Assembly: GCA_963820375.1 (NCBI GenBank)
Contig: CAWFZX010000015.1
Location: forward strand, 62,001 to 126,000
Direction: 5' to 3'
From: AWTP1-13 sp963820375
GTDB lineage: Bacteria; Pseudomonadota; Alphaproteobacteria; Rhizobiales; Hyphomicrobiaceae
Length of the DNA stretch: 64,000 bases
Position 1 is the stretch's first letter; the number at the start of each line of letters is the position of its first letter. Below are positions 1-8,766 of this stretch, piece after piece. The notes beneath the pieces were generated by a model. It was not told the origin of the DNA. It searched no databases and was given only the letters and a program-made list of their open reading frames with translations. A program made the translations under genes and the position numbers.

Positions 1-2
1 GC

Positions 3-1073
3 CGCCTTGAGCCGGACAGGGATCCGACCTCCGGGCTGCCGTTTTCATCGCGCCATCTGGTCGAGGCTTTTCGGCGCGGAGCCGAGCACTTCGGATGGGC
101 ACGCCGCGCTGCAAAACCGCGTACGCAGCGCGATGGTGATTGGCTGATCGGTCATGGAGTGGCAACCGGCACCTATCCCTACTACCGCATGCCCGGTGGT
201 GCCGCGAGCATAACGCTCACGGCGGACGGCCGCGCGATCGTGCGCGTGGCCGCGCACGAGATGGGCATGGGGACTGCGACCGTCCAGGCGCAACACGCCG
301 CCGAGCGGCTCGGCCTGTCCATTGAACAGGTCGCCTTCGAGTATGGCGATAGTGATTTTCCAAGTGGCACCATGGCCGGCGGCTCGTCGCAAAGCGCATC
401 GATCATCGCCGCTGTGGTGGCCGCAAGCGAGGAGCTGATCAAGCAGCTACTCAAGCTGGCTGGCAATGACTCGCCCTTGGCCGGTCTCAAGCCCGTACAA
501 GTGGAGGCGCGGGACGGCGGGCTGTGCCGGCGCGGTGATCCGGCTCAATGCGAATCCTACGCCTCAATCTTGCGGCGGGCGGGAAGGGACGAATTCTCCT
601 GCGCGGCGTCGGCGCCACTGCCTCTGGAAATGATGAAGTACTCCATGCACTCCTACTGCGCACAGTTCTGCGAGGTCCGTGTCAACGAGGTGACCGGCGA
701 GACACGCGTCGCGCGCTGGCTTGGATCATTCGATACGGGGCGGATTCTCAATCCCAAAACCGCGGCCAGCCAGTTTCGCGGCGGCATTATCATGGGGCTC
801 GGTCTTGCCTTGACCGAGGAGACGCTGTTTGACGAGCGGACGGGCCGCATCATGAACCCGTCACTTGCCGAGTACCACCTGCCGGTTCACCTGGATGTGC
901 CCACTATTGATGTGATCTGGACCGATATCCCTGATCCACATAGCCCGCTCGGCGTGCATGGCATCGGCGAGATCGGCATCACCGGCGTCGGCGCGGCGGT
1001 GGCCAACGCCATTCATAACGCCACCGGCGTGAGGGTGCGCAACCTGCCGATCACCCTCGACAAGTTGCTCTAG
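3..1073 (+). CDS. Xanthine dehydrogenase/aldehyde oxidase family, molybdopterin-binding subunit (5' part missing)
   Basis: This is the C-terminal ~356 residues of a molybdenum-cofactor hydroxylase large subunit; the frame is open to the left window edge, so the gene begins outside. The family oxidises aromatic heterocycles, purines or aldehydes, with electrons passed to FeS and FAD subunits that are not in view. Visible hallmarks are a glycine/serine-rich cofactor loop (AGGSSQSA, about nt 376-400), the segment around FDTGRILNP (nt ~730) and a C-terminal GVHGIGE motif whose Glu (nt ~968-970) sits where the family's catalytic base lies. No ATG at the left end should be taken as the start: the frame is clearly coding from position 3. 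Substrate cannot be assigned. Confidence 0.9.
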   Translation, partial: RLEPDRDPTSGLPFSSRHLVEAFRRGAEHFGWARRAAKPRTQRDGDWLIGHGVATGTYPYYRMPGGAASITLTADGRAIVRVAAHEMGMGTATVQAQHAAERLGLSIEQVAFEYGDSDFPSGTMAGGSSQSASIIAAVVAASEELIKQLLKLAGNDSPLAGLKPVQVEARDGGLCRRGDPAQCESYASILRRAGRDEFSCAASAPLPLEMMKYSMHSYCAQFCEVRVNEVTGETRVARWLGSFDTGRILNPKTAASQFRGGIIMGLGLALTEETLFDERTGRIMNPSLAEYHLPVHLDVPTIDVIWTDIPDPHSPLGVHGIGEIGITGVGAAVANAIHNATGVRVRNLPITLDKLL

Positions 1074-1296
1074 GCGTCAGGGGGCACGTCGCCCAGACCC
1101 ACCAGGTCCACGGTTGCGGCGCAAAACAGCGAGCGGCGAGGATGGTGACCATCGCATGGGACCTATCCAAGGTGAAAGCGCACGCACCAAGAACAAGCGA
1201 AGCCTGTCGCCAAGAAGCGCGCCTCTTAAGCGCTCCGGAACCTGCGAGCCGGCGCGCCGGTTTTACGGCCGGTACCTATTGAACAAGGAAAAGCCG

Positions 1297-1746
1297 ATGC
1301 GTGGCGTCATCCATCATCTCGATTTGACCGTTCGCGACCCTGAACGATCGTTTGCGTTTTACGACGCGGTGCTTTCGGCGTTGGGCTACAGGCTTGAAAG
1401 AAAGAGCGAGCGGGGCTTCGACTGGAACCTCGACTCGCCGGTCGGGGTGCACTCGATCGGCATCGTGCGGGCCAGCGAAAACGGGGCGGCTCGGGCCCAC
1501 GATCGCTACGCGCCGGGGCTGCACCACGTGGCATGGGGAGTGGAAAGCCGCTCCGCCGTCGATGGCATGTACGAGGTTGCCCGCAAGATCGGCGCCAGGG
1601 TGCTTGATGCGCCCGCTGATTATCCCCAGTACAACAACGGCAATGGATATTACGCCGTCTTCTTCGCCGATCCGGATGGGCTCAAGCTGGAATGCGTGTA
1701 CACTCCGAACACCGGTTCGGCTCATGCACGGCTGAAGACGCTGTAA
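1297..1746 (+). CDS. VOC-superfamily (glyoxalase/bleomycin-resistance-like) protein
   Basis: A 149-residue protein built of paired beta-alpha-beta-beta-beta units typical of vicinal-oxygen-chelate proteins, opening with IHHLDLTV and closing with FFADPDGLKLECVY. The putative metal ligands are His near the N terminus, His in LHHVAWG and Glu in KLECV. Members include glyoxalases, extradiol dioxygenases and resistance proteins; no substrate can be named. ATG 1297 is chosen because an AAGGAA ribosome site lies 6-7 nt upstream and the family motif begins within five residues. The frame is open further upstream (to 1114), but that part does not resemble the family. Confidence 0.85.
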   Translation: MRGVIHHLDLTVRDPERSFAFYDAVLSALGYRLERKSERGFDWNLDSPVGVHSIGIVRASENGAARAHDRYAPGLHHVAWGVESRSAVDGMYEVARKIGARVLDAPADYPQYNNGNGYYAVFFADPDGLKLECVYTPNTGSAHARLKTL

Positions 1747-1857
1747 GCAGGATTGCTGCGTCGCCCCTACGCAGGCAATGGCCCGGCAACGGTTGTCATG
1801 CTTCCGGAAGCCGACGGATGCCTTGCGGGCCTCGGCCAGCATGACGGAGATCTGGCG

Positions 1858-2358
1858 TTATCGCGCACTCCCACGCTCTGAGACAGCCAGTGCGTGTGTC
1901 AGCACAATGGGCTGATTTGGCGTTCCGTCGAGGCTAAGCGCGTGCTCTTCGTAGATGGGCACGCCGGCGGGAAGGACAACGGCTTTTTGAGCCGAGCCGA
2001 CGAAGATGTGGCGATAACCGGGGCTGCGATGGAACCAATTTGGATCGTCGAAGGTGCCACCGCATAGCCCAAGGACGTCGGGAAAGCGCTCCAAATCGAG
2101 GTACAGCGTCGTGCCACATCTGACGCAGAAGTTGAGGCTAACTCGCTTGCCACTCGAGCTTGAGCGATGCTCGTATGTCGTGGTGGAAGCGCCGTCGAAA
2201 AGGACATCCCGCTTCCGGAAAATTGGTTCGACGAGGTACGCGGATCCGGTGAACCTCTGACAGAACCGACAATGGCAAACGGTGACGCGCAGCGGCTCTG
2301 CGAGCGTCTGGTAGTGGACGTCGCCGCACAAGCATCTGCCCTCGTGAACAATCGACAT
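1858..2358 (-). CDS. GFA family (glutathione-dependent formaldehyde-activating enzyme/CENP-V-like) protein
   Basis: A 166-residue protein with the zinc-binding pattern of the GFA/Mss4-like fold: CLCG near residue 9, CHCRFC near 30-35 and CVRCG near 77-81. Founding members bind glutathione and zinc; most bacterial homologues, including this one, have no proven reaction. ATG 2358 follows a GGTGGAG ribosome site; an upstream TTG in frame is less likely. It lies directly downstream, on the same strand, of a truncated LysR gene (2386-3009), whose missing 3' part would have occupied this position. Confidence 0.85.
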   Translation of the reverse strand: MSIVHEGRCLCGDVHYQTLAEPLRVTVCHCRFCQRFTGSAYLVEPIFRKRDVLFDGASTTTYEHRSSSSGKRVSLNFCVRCGTTLYLDLERFPDVLGLCGGTFDDPNWFHRSPGYRHIFVGSAQKAVVLPAGVPIYEEHALSLDGTPNQPIVLTHALAVSERGSAR

Positions 2359-2385
2359 CTGCTCCACCAATCCCGCACGTTTGTT

Positions 2386-3009
2386 TCAAATCGCCTTGCA
2401 GTTCGCTCTCCGGCGCGAACGTTCCAGAGAGCTGAAGAGCCACTCTCGGAAACGATCGTCGGGTCTCCTAAGGGGGCCCTGGCGTTTGCAGAGCTCAGGC
2501 GACCAGAAGGGAGTGAGAGCCTCCGTGAAGAGCGGCTCCGCGTCTAGACCCCGATACCTGCCATGGCCCAGGCGGATCGCAGGATCGACCTTGTGGCGCT
2601 TGCAATCCGCAAGCCCGACCGTGGCCGAGATCCTCAAAACCATGTCCGCGTGCCGCTCATAGAACGTCGATAGCCGCGGCAGCAGCCATTTGGAGGCGAA
2701 GGAGGGCGCGACGCTGATCGTCAGCGTCCGTTCACCGACGGGCGAAATCTTGCTGCTGAGCGCCCGTGCAAGGCTCTCGAGCCCCGCCTGGACGTCCGGC
2801 AGCATGCGCATGGCCGCATCGGTGAGGGTGACGGAACGCCGCGTTCTGTCAAACAACCTCGTGCCGAGGAGCTCCTCGAGCGCACGGCTCTGCTGGCTGA
2901 CGGCACTCGGCGTGACGTGGAGCTCGTCGGCAGCCTTGCTGAAACTCAATTGGCGCGCGACGGCCTCGAAGGACCGCAATGAGTGCACCGGAGGCAGGGG
3001 TCTCAGCAT
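2386..3009 (-). pseudogene. LysR-type regulator (GcvA-like), truncated at the C terminus
   Basis: The N terminus is a normal LysR winged helix (LRSFEAVARQLSFSKAA, then an HVTPSAVSQQ recognition helix), followed by the first part of the effector domain (LTISVAPSFASKWLLPRL). Homology ends after WSPELCKRQGPLRRPDD. The last ~22 residues are basic and unrelated, and the protein stops at 207 residues where the family has about 300. The missing ~90 residues include half of the effector domain, so it is unlikely to regulate normally. ATG 3009 begins the family N terminus (MLRPLPP). A truncated DNA-binding remnant cannot be excluded. Confidence 0.7.
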
Positions 3010-3036
3010 CCCGAAAATGTTAGCCAGACTAAACAA

Positions 3037-3609
3037 TCTTGTAAAAAGATATCGCTACCGGCGGAAGCGTGCCTGCGTCAAGCTCCGCGCCAATCGAGCC
3101 ACCAGCGCTCGAGCCGCTTGCGAGCGTTGCAACCTGCAAGAAGCCCAATGCCATCATGCGCTCTTTCATCATCGCCACAACCTCGCTGGCCGTGACGACA
3201 TCCGCCGACCTGAGCGCCGGGCCAATTTCCCGGTGCCGCCAAAGCGCGCCAAGCCCGACAAAGCCGTTGCGACGAAGGCGGACGAGGCCAAAACCCTGGT
3301 TGAGATGCGCAAAGAGTGCGCTCGGGGGCACGCACTTCTCCGCATGTTCTGCGCCAACGAAAGCGATGGCATCCTCACGGTCCAACCGCCGCTCAAAGGC
3401 CAGGAAGATGGGTGCGATTAAGGACAACGCGGCAGGATGCTCGGCGAGGAGATGATGACGAAGGCGACCGACGCCAGGGTCGCTGAGGTCACCCACGCCT
3501 GGGCCCGCCCCGGCGACACGACGCCCGTGCGGGAGGTGAGCTCCGTTCACCAACATCGCCAAGCCAGGCTGTGGGGTTGGATGTTACAAGTAAGCGGAGG
3601 CTCGCCGCC
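3037..3609. other. 573-bp stretch without a recognisable gene
   Basis: Several reading frames stay open on both strands, as expected at this GC content, but none starts with a good ribosome site or shows a known motif. The frame from 3153 begins MRSFIIATTS, faintly like a signal peptide, then becomes Arg/Ser/Pro-rich low complexity. The region could be the remains of a lost gene between the truncated LysR gene and the monooxygenase. A GCGGAGG ribosome site at 3594-3600 belongs to the next gene. Confidence 0.4.
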
Positions 3610-4857
3610 ATGAACGCGGAGCATGTGCAGACGTTGATTATTGGCGGCGGCCAGGCCGGCCTCAACATGAGCCATATGCTGAGCCGATGCGGCTGTCCGC
3701 ATCTCGTGCTCGAGCGCGGCAGGATCGGCGAGCGCTGGCGGAGCGAGCGATGGGATGGCCTCCGGTTTCAGTTTCCAAACTGGTCCGTCAAACTTCCGGA
3801 TTTTCCGTTCCCGTGCGAACAGCCCGACGGCTTCGCGACGAGCCACGAGATCGTCGCCTACTTGGAGGCCTACGCGCAGCGGGTCAAGCCGCCGATCCGC
3901 TGCGGTGTCGCTGTCACAGGCTTGCGGGCGGGCGAGGCTGGGAGGGGAATTCTCGCACAGACCTCCGCGGGTGTAATTGCCGCCAGAAATGTAGTGATTG
4001 CAACCGGGCCGTATCAGCGCCCGATAGTCCCTCGCCTGCTTGCCGGCGATTGCAACCTGTTTCAGGTGCATGCCAGCGCCTACAAAGGACCCGAGCAGCT
4101 TCCCTCCGGCGCCGTCCTGATCGTCGGCTCGGGTGCATCCGGCGCCCAGATTGCCGAGGAGCTCTCGCGTGCCGGCCGGAAAGTGTATCTGTCCGTGGGA
4201 CGTCACAAACGCATGCCGCGCCGGTACCGCGGCCGCGATCTGATCTGGTGGCTTGCCGAGATGGGGCTCGATCAAACGCCCGTCGAGCTGCGCGGGCCCG
4301 AGACCACCCTACCTCTCATTACCGGCGCCTATGGCGGCCAAACCATCGATTTTCGTGCGTTCGCCCAGCAGGGAATCACTCTGCTGGGCCGTCTGCGCTC
4401 GGGGCGCGGAAAAGTTCTGGAATTTGCCGACGATCTCGCTCACAGCATCGCCTACGGGGATGCTGCCTACCATGCCTTCTTAGACATGGTGGACGCTTAC
4501 GTGGAGCGGAAGAATATGAGCATGCCTGCTGAGCCGGCGGCGCGCGCCAGGCTTCCCGATCCGCCCTGCCTTGCGGCCCCCCTGCAGCACCTCGATGCTC
4601 GCCACAGCGGATTGGGCTCGCTGATTTGGGCTACGGGATACGCCTTCGACTTCGGCTGGATCGACTTGCCGGTGCTGGACGCCAATGGAGTGCCGAAACA
4701 TGAGCATGGGGTTGCTCCCGTGCCCGGCGTCTACTTCCTGGGCCTGCCCTGGCTCTCAAGGATGAACTCTTCGTTTTTGTCCGGCGTCGGCGCTGACGCC
4801 GCGCGGATTGCCGATCACATCCACCAGCGTAGCGCGGCAAGCGCTGCCCTGCCCTAA
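3610..4857 (+). CDS. Flavin-containing monooxygenase-like NAD(P)/FAD oxidoreductase
   Basis: A 415-residue two-dinucleotide-domain flavoprotein. The FAD-binding GGGQAGL motif is at residues ~11-17 and a second Rossmann motif, GSGASGAQ, lies near 178-185, as in flavin monooxygenases and Baeyer-Villiger-type enzymes. LIWATGYAFDF near residue 340 is the family's ATG region. Members hydroxylate or oxygenate small organic substrates using NAD(P)H and O2; the substrate here is unknown. ATG 3610 follows a GCGGAGG site by 9 nt. A DMT-type transporter gene starts 24 nt after the stop on the same strand, so the two may be co-transcribed. Confidence 0.85.
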   Translation: MNAEHVQTLIIGGGQAGLNMSHMLSRCGCPHLVLERGRIGERWRSERWDGLRFQFPNWSVKLPDFPFPCEQPDGFATSHEIVAYLEAYAQRVKPPIRCGVAVTGLRAGEAGRGILAQTSAGVIAARNVVIATGPYQRPIVPRLLAGDCNLFQVHASAYKGPEQLPSGAVLIVGSGASGAQIAEELSRAGRKVYLSVGRHKRMPRRYRGRDLIWWLAEMGLDQTPVELRGPETTLPLITGAYGGQTIDFRAFAQQGITLLGRLRSGRGKVLEFADDLAHSIAYGDAAYHAFLDMVDAYVERKNMSMPAEPAARARLPDPPCLAAPLQHLDARHSGLGSLIWATGYAFDFGWIDLPVLDANGVPKHEHGVAPVPGVYFLGLPWLSRMNSSFLSGVGADAARIADHIHQRSAASAALP

Positions 4858-4881
4858 CGATCGATCATGCAGTGAGGCTCG

Positions 4882-5757
4882 GTGCCTGCCAGGAGCGGCG
4901 GAATATCTCTGCGCATTCTCATGCTCACCGCGGTGGCCATGCTCTGCTTTGCCGCCAATTCGCTGCTGTGCCGGTTGGCCTTGGCGCCAGGGCTTGTGGA
5001 TGCGGCAACGTTCACGACGCTGCGCGTGTTATCAGCCGCTGGGATCCTTTGCCTCGTGGTCTGGCTGCAGCGGCACCGCTTTCCCAGGCTCGATCGGGCC
5101 AACCCTCTCTCCATCGCCTGCCTGTTCGCCTATTTCATAGGCTTCTCATTCGCCTACCTGCGCTTGGACGCCGGCTCGGGCGCCCTCATCCTGATTGGCG
5201 CCGTGCAGCTCACCATGTTCGGCGTCGCGTTCTGGGAAGGGGAACAATTCTTGGCTGCGCAGTGGCTCGGGCTGGCGATGGCGCTGTTGGGCTTCGTCTG
5301 TCTCGTCCTGCCCGGCGCCAGCGCCCCCGATCCGCTCGGCGCCGTGCTGATGGGCCTCTCCGGCTTTGCGTGGGGGTGCTTTTCCCTGCTTGCCCGCGGG
5401 AGTTCGGATCCGGTGGAGACAAACGCCGCCAACCTCATGGGCTGCCTCCTGCTCGCGGCGGTTGCCAGTCTCTTTGCCGCCCGCGACTTTGCAGCGACGC
5501 CAACTGGTGTGCTCGTCGCCATCGTTTCCGGCAGCATCGCCACCGGGCTCGGCTATGTCGTGTGGTATCTGGCGCTGCGCGGGCTGCGGGCGACCCAGGC
5601 GGCAACCGTGCAGCTCTCCATGCCCGCACTCGTCGCACTGGGGGGCGTCGCCTTGCTATCCGAGCCCATCACCTTGCGCGTGCTTGTCGCCTCGGTCGTG
5701 ATGCTTGGGGGCATCGGGCTCGTTCTGCAACGCGCCCGGGGACTGGCTCGGAAATGA
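4882..5757 (+). CDS. DMT superfamily (EamA-type) transporter
   Basis: A 291-residue hydrophobic protein with about ten membrane segments arranged as two EamA repeats; the second repeat includes SGFAWGCFSLLARG and the closing helix MLGGIGLVLQRAR. EamA proteins usually export amino acids, metabolites or drugs; no substrate is evident. The first in-frame start is GTG 4882; ATG 4921 (MLTAVAMLCF) is an alternative that still retains the first helix. It follows the monooxygenase gene by 24 nt and could export that enzyme's product, which is inference only. Confidence 0.85.
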   Translation: MPARSGGISLRILMLTAVAMLCFAANSLLCRLALAPGLVDAATFTTLRVLSAAGILCLVVWLQRHRFPRLDRANPLSIACLFAYFIGFSFAYLRLDAGSGALILIGAVQLTMFGVAFWEGEQFLAAQWLGLAMALLGFVCLVLPGASAPDPLGAVLMGLSGFAWGCFSLLARGSSDPVETNAANLMGCLLLAAVASLFAARDFAATPTGVLVAIVSGSIATGLGYVVWYLALRGLRATQAATVQLSMPALVALGGVALLSEPITLRVLVASVVMLGGIGLVLQRARGLARK

Positions 5758-6008
5758 GCCATGTCTTGGGCCGCGTCATTGCCGAAAGGAGGCGAGCGCA
5801 CCCGAGCTCGCGACCAGCAAACGAGCCGTCCGGAAGGCTTTGGCACGGGTTGCTGCGGTTCGTCCCGCCTCCCGGACGAGCTGCCGGTCGGCTGCAAAAA
5901 CGCACCGATGCAGCACCGGCGCGTTGGGTCGATCTCGATGCCGGTCAACTCGGCACGACCGGCCAGCCGTTCTTCGTGAGCGTCCTCTGCGGCGGGACAG
6001 CGACGTCG

Positions 6009-6443
6009 CTATTTCAAGGTAATCGCCAGTCCGCTCAAATCCACGTTCGCCAGCAACCCGACCTGCCTGCCCGTCAGTTCCAGCACGGCACCCTTCTGGT
6101 TGGTCAGCACGATGGCACGCGCGCCCGTGCCAACCGCAAGTCCCGCGCCCGCCGCGCCGTAGACCCCCGCCACATCCGACGGCCGATAGATGTTGCTGAC
6201 CCTGCCCCGCAACACGGTCTTCGAGCCGCCAAAAACGAGGCCGTAGTCGAGGCCGCCGGTCGACAAGGGGTAGTATCTGCCGTGGAAGCTGAGAGTGCCG
6301 CTGCCACCGGAGCCGCCAATAATCCACCCTGCCTTATAAATCGTCAGCGTCACCGTGCCGCTGTCGGCATAGCTGGCGGGGGACAAGCCGACGACAGCAA
6401 CGAGCGCAATCAGGGCGGCACGAATGGCCGATGTGAACTTCAT
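6009..6443 (-). CDS. Small exported protein (resembles DUF1134/EipA-like envelope proteins)
   Basis: A 144-residue protein with a clear Sec signal peptide (MKFTSAIRAALIALVAVVG..., cleavage likely near SYADS) followed by a glycine-rich beta domain (AGWIIGGSGGSGTLSFHG, GLDYGLVFGGSK, then GVYGAAGAGLAVG). The pattern recalls DUF1134/EipA periplasmic proteins of alphaproteobacteria, but I am not certain of the family. ATG 6443 has a strong GGGAGG site 7-8 nt upstream. It stands alone, with the upstream neighbour (the tct operon) on the same strand but more than 200 nt away. Confidence 0.65.
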   Translation of the reverse strand: MKFTSAIRAALIALVAVVGLSPASYADSGTVTLTIYKAGWIIGGSGGSGTLSFHGRYYPLSTGGLDYGLVFGGSKTVLRGRVSNIYRPSDVAGVYGAAGAGLAVGTGARAIVLTNQKGAVLELTGRQVGLLANVDLSGLAITLK

Positions 6444-6663
6444 GAGGCAACCCTCCCGGAATGTTTCAGAGCTGACGCGGCGAAGCCGAATCACATGGGC
6501 GAATTCTAACCGATGGATCGTGGAGGCAATATGTTCCAGCTGCAGCCGGGCCAGCCTGGACGTGACGAGACCCGTTGGGATTGCCTGGCGCTCGGGCTTT
6601 GGCGCGTCAGAACGGGCTCCGTGAGCTGCTGGCGCAGGCCGCCCGCGGGCCCGCCGCACCGCC

Positions 6664-8154
6664 TCAAGCCGCCTGGCGATGCATGCGCGCCCAGGCCCAG
6701 ACCGCCAGCGGCCACAGCAAGGCGGCAATTGTGCAGGTCGCCAATACGGCGGAAACCGGGCGGCTGAAAAAAGGCAATACGCTGCCATCGGACTTGATGA
6801 GCGACGTCACGAAACTCTGCTCCACCATACTGCCCATGACGATGCCGAGCACGAGCGCGGCGACCGGATAGCCATTGCGCTCCATGACGTAGCCGATCAC
6901 GCCGAAGGCGGCGACCGTGATGACGGCGAACAGATTGTTGCCGGTGGCGAAGGCGCCGACTGCACACAACAAGACGATCACCGGCATGATGGCCGAGCGC
7001 GGCGCGCGCAGCACCAAGCTGGCGATACGGATCATGGCGATGCCCAGCGGGATCATGATGATGTTGGCGATGATGAAAATGATGTAGAGCGCATACATGC
7101 TCGAGGCCCGTTCGGTGAACAGCGTCGGGCCGGGATTGAGACCCTTCATGTAGAGCACACCGATGGCGATTGCGGTAATGGTATCGCCAGGGATGCCGAA
7201 CAGCAGCGAGGGCACCCAACCGGAGGCAAGGCTCGCATTGTTACTGGCGCCGGCCTCGATCAGGCCTTCGGGATGACCGGTACCGAATTTTTCCGGCTCC
7301 TTGGAAAAGCGCTTCGACATGGAATAGCTGACCCACGCCGCCATATCGGCGCCGGCCCCCGGCAGCACACCGATGATGATGCCAACGATATTGCCGCGCA
7401 CTTGCGGTGCGACGTACTTCTTGGTCAGCTGCAGCTGTCCGCGCAGGATGCTGCCGAAGCGGCGGAACGGCAGCTTGGGCGGCTCCGCCGAGAGCATGGC
7501 CCGCATGATCTCGGAGACGGCAAAGACGCCCACCAACGCCGGAATCGGCTCGATGCCGCCCAACAGGTCGGTCAGGCCGAAGGTGAAGCGCGGCGTGCCG
7601 GCGGGGTTCTCGATACCGATGCAGGAGACCAGCAAGCCGAGCAGCATGCTGGCGATTGCCTTCACCGGCGAGGACCGCGCCACCATGGTCGCGCACATGA
7701 GCCCGAGGAACGCCAACCAGAAGTACTCAAAGGTCGAGAAGTTGAGGGCCATTTCTGCCAGGGGCGGCGCGAGCACCATCAACGACAGCGTGCCGGCGAT
7801 GCCGCCGAGCGCGCTGAACCAGACGCAGATTCCGAGCGCCAATTCCGGCTGGCCCTTGCGCGTCATGGCGTAGGCTTCGTCCGTGTAGGCGGCAGACGCG
7901 GGCGTGCCAGGGATGCGCAAGAGCGTGCCGGGAATGTCACCCGAGAAAATTGCCATCGCCGACGCGGAGATGATGGTGGCGATGGCCGCGATCGGTGAAA
8001 GGTAGAAGGTGACCGGTACCAGCAGCGCCGTTGCCATGGTCGCCGACAGCCCGGGCAAGGAACCGACCATCAGGCCGTAGATGGACGCCAGCACGATGGC
8101 AAGCAGAACGTCGGTCTGCAGAACCAGTGCAAAGGCGTCGATGATCGTGCTCAT
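6664..8154 (-). CDS. tctA: Tripartite tricarboxylate transporter, large permease (TctA)
   Basis: A 496-residue integral membrane protein of about 12 helices with the TctA signatures GSLPGLSATMATALLVP near the N terminus and GIIIGVLPGAGADMAAW near residue 260. It forms the membrane channel of a TTT uptake system energised by the ion gradient and works with the small permease (8151-8672) and periplasmic binding protein (8767-9759). ATG 8154 overlaps the tctB stop by 4 nt (ATGA), which fixes the start and implies translational coupling. The gene order binding protein, small permease, large permease on one strand is the family standard. Confidence 0.95.
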   Translation of the reverse strand: MSTIIDAFALVLQTDVLLAIVLASIYGLMVGSLPGLSATMATALLVPVTFYLSPIAAIATIISASAMAIFSGDIPGTLLRIPGTPASAAYTDEAYAMTRKGQPELALGICVWFSALGGIAGTLSLMVLAPPLAEMALNFSTFEYFWLAFLGLMCATMVARSSPVKAIASMLLGLLVSCIGIENPAGTPRFTFGLTDLLGGIEPIPALVGVFAVSEIMRAMLSAEPPKLPFRRFGSILRGQLQLTKKYVAPQVRGNIVGIIIGVLPGAGADMAAWVSYSMSKRFSKEPEKFGTGHPEGLIEAGASNNASLASGWVPSLLFGIPGDTITAIAIGVLYMKGLNPGPTLFTERASSMYALYIIFIIANIIMIPLGIAMIRIASLVLRAPRSAIMPVIVLLCAVGAFATGNNLFAVITVAAFGVIGYVMERNGYPVAALVLGIVMGSMVEQSFVTSLIKSDGSVLPFFSRPVSAVLATCTIAALLWPLAVWAWARMHRQAA

Positions 8155-8672
8155 GGCAGACCCAACCACGGCATCGGCAACAGGCCCGACGGCAGCGGCA
8201 CGCGCAGCAACTTCAAGAACACCAGGTTGATGAGGAGGGGAGCGGCAATCGCCATGGCCAGGGCCAGACGCAGGCGTGCGCCGAGCGCCAGCGAGGTCAC
8301 CAGCACGATGGCGGCTGCGGTCGGCAGGAAGCCAAGCCGATCGATGACCAACACGTAAAATAACAGCAACGCAGGCGGGATCAGCGCCATGCTGCCGCGC
8401 AGCCAGCTGAGCGGCCGTTCCGGCGGATCGTCCGGCCTCGCCGTCTGGGCCACGATCCTGGCAAGATCGGCCTCTGCCTCCTCCTCATAGCGGCGACCGA
8501 CGCCGAGGGCGATCAAGCCCCCGCAGATAACGACCCCGATGCCGACCACGAGCGGAAACACATTGGGTCCGATCTGCTGGCCCGGCACCGGCGGCAACCG
8601 CGAGCCGCCGTGCGCTGCAAGCGCGCCCAGAGCAACCAGGAACAGTCCGGTGACACGATCAGAAAGCTGCAT
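8151..8672 (-). CDS. tctB: Tripartite tricarboxylate transporter, small permease (TctB)
   Basis: A 173-residue membrane protein with four predicted helices, matching the TctB fold: the first helix is VTGLFLVALGALAAHGG and the last pair is LALAMAIAAPLLINLVFL. TctB associates with TctA in the membrane. ATG 8672 (MQLSD) is preferred because the frame upstream is Arg-rich and falls inside the palindromic tctC-tctB spacer. Its stop overlaps the tctA start. Confidence 0.88.
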   Translation of the reverse strand: MQLSDRVTGLFLVALGALAAHGGSRLPPVPGQQIGPNVFPLVVGIGVVICGGLIALGVGRRYEEEAEADLARIVAQTARPDDPPERPLSWLRGSMALIPPALLLFYVLVIDRLGFLPTAAAIVLVTSLALGARLRLALAMAIAAPLLINLVFLKLLRVPLPSGLLPMPWLGLP

Positions 8673-8712
8673 GGATCGTCGGCTCCATCGGCGGCAGGAA
8701 GACACAATTGCG

Positions 8713-8736
8713 CAAGCGCGCGCCGGCGCGCGCTTG
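8713..8736 (-). other. Perfect 24-bp palindrome in the tctC-tctB spacer
   Basis: Positions 8713-8724 and 8725-8736 are exact reverse complements (CAAGCGCGCGCC / GGCGCGCGCTTG) with no loop, 30 nt after the tctC stop and 40 nt before the tctB start. As RNA it would form a very stable GC hairpin with no following T run, so it looks like an mRNA stabiliser or processing barrier rather than a terminator. Such a hairpin would favour excess binding protein over permease. Confidence 0.75.
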
Positions 8737-8766
8737 GCCAAAGCCTGTGGTCTGGGGACCTTGGGG

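Noticed and set aside
3153..3455. Possible exported protein starting MRSFIIATTS
   Set aside because: No ribosome site, and the sequence after the first 25 residues is Arg/Ser/Pro low complexity without a conserved domain.
4872..6509. 545-codon open frame overlapping the DMT transporter
   Set aside because: Arg-rich, no family likeness, and fully overlapped by a transporter with clear membrane helices.
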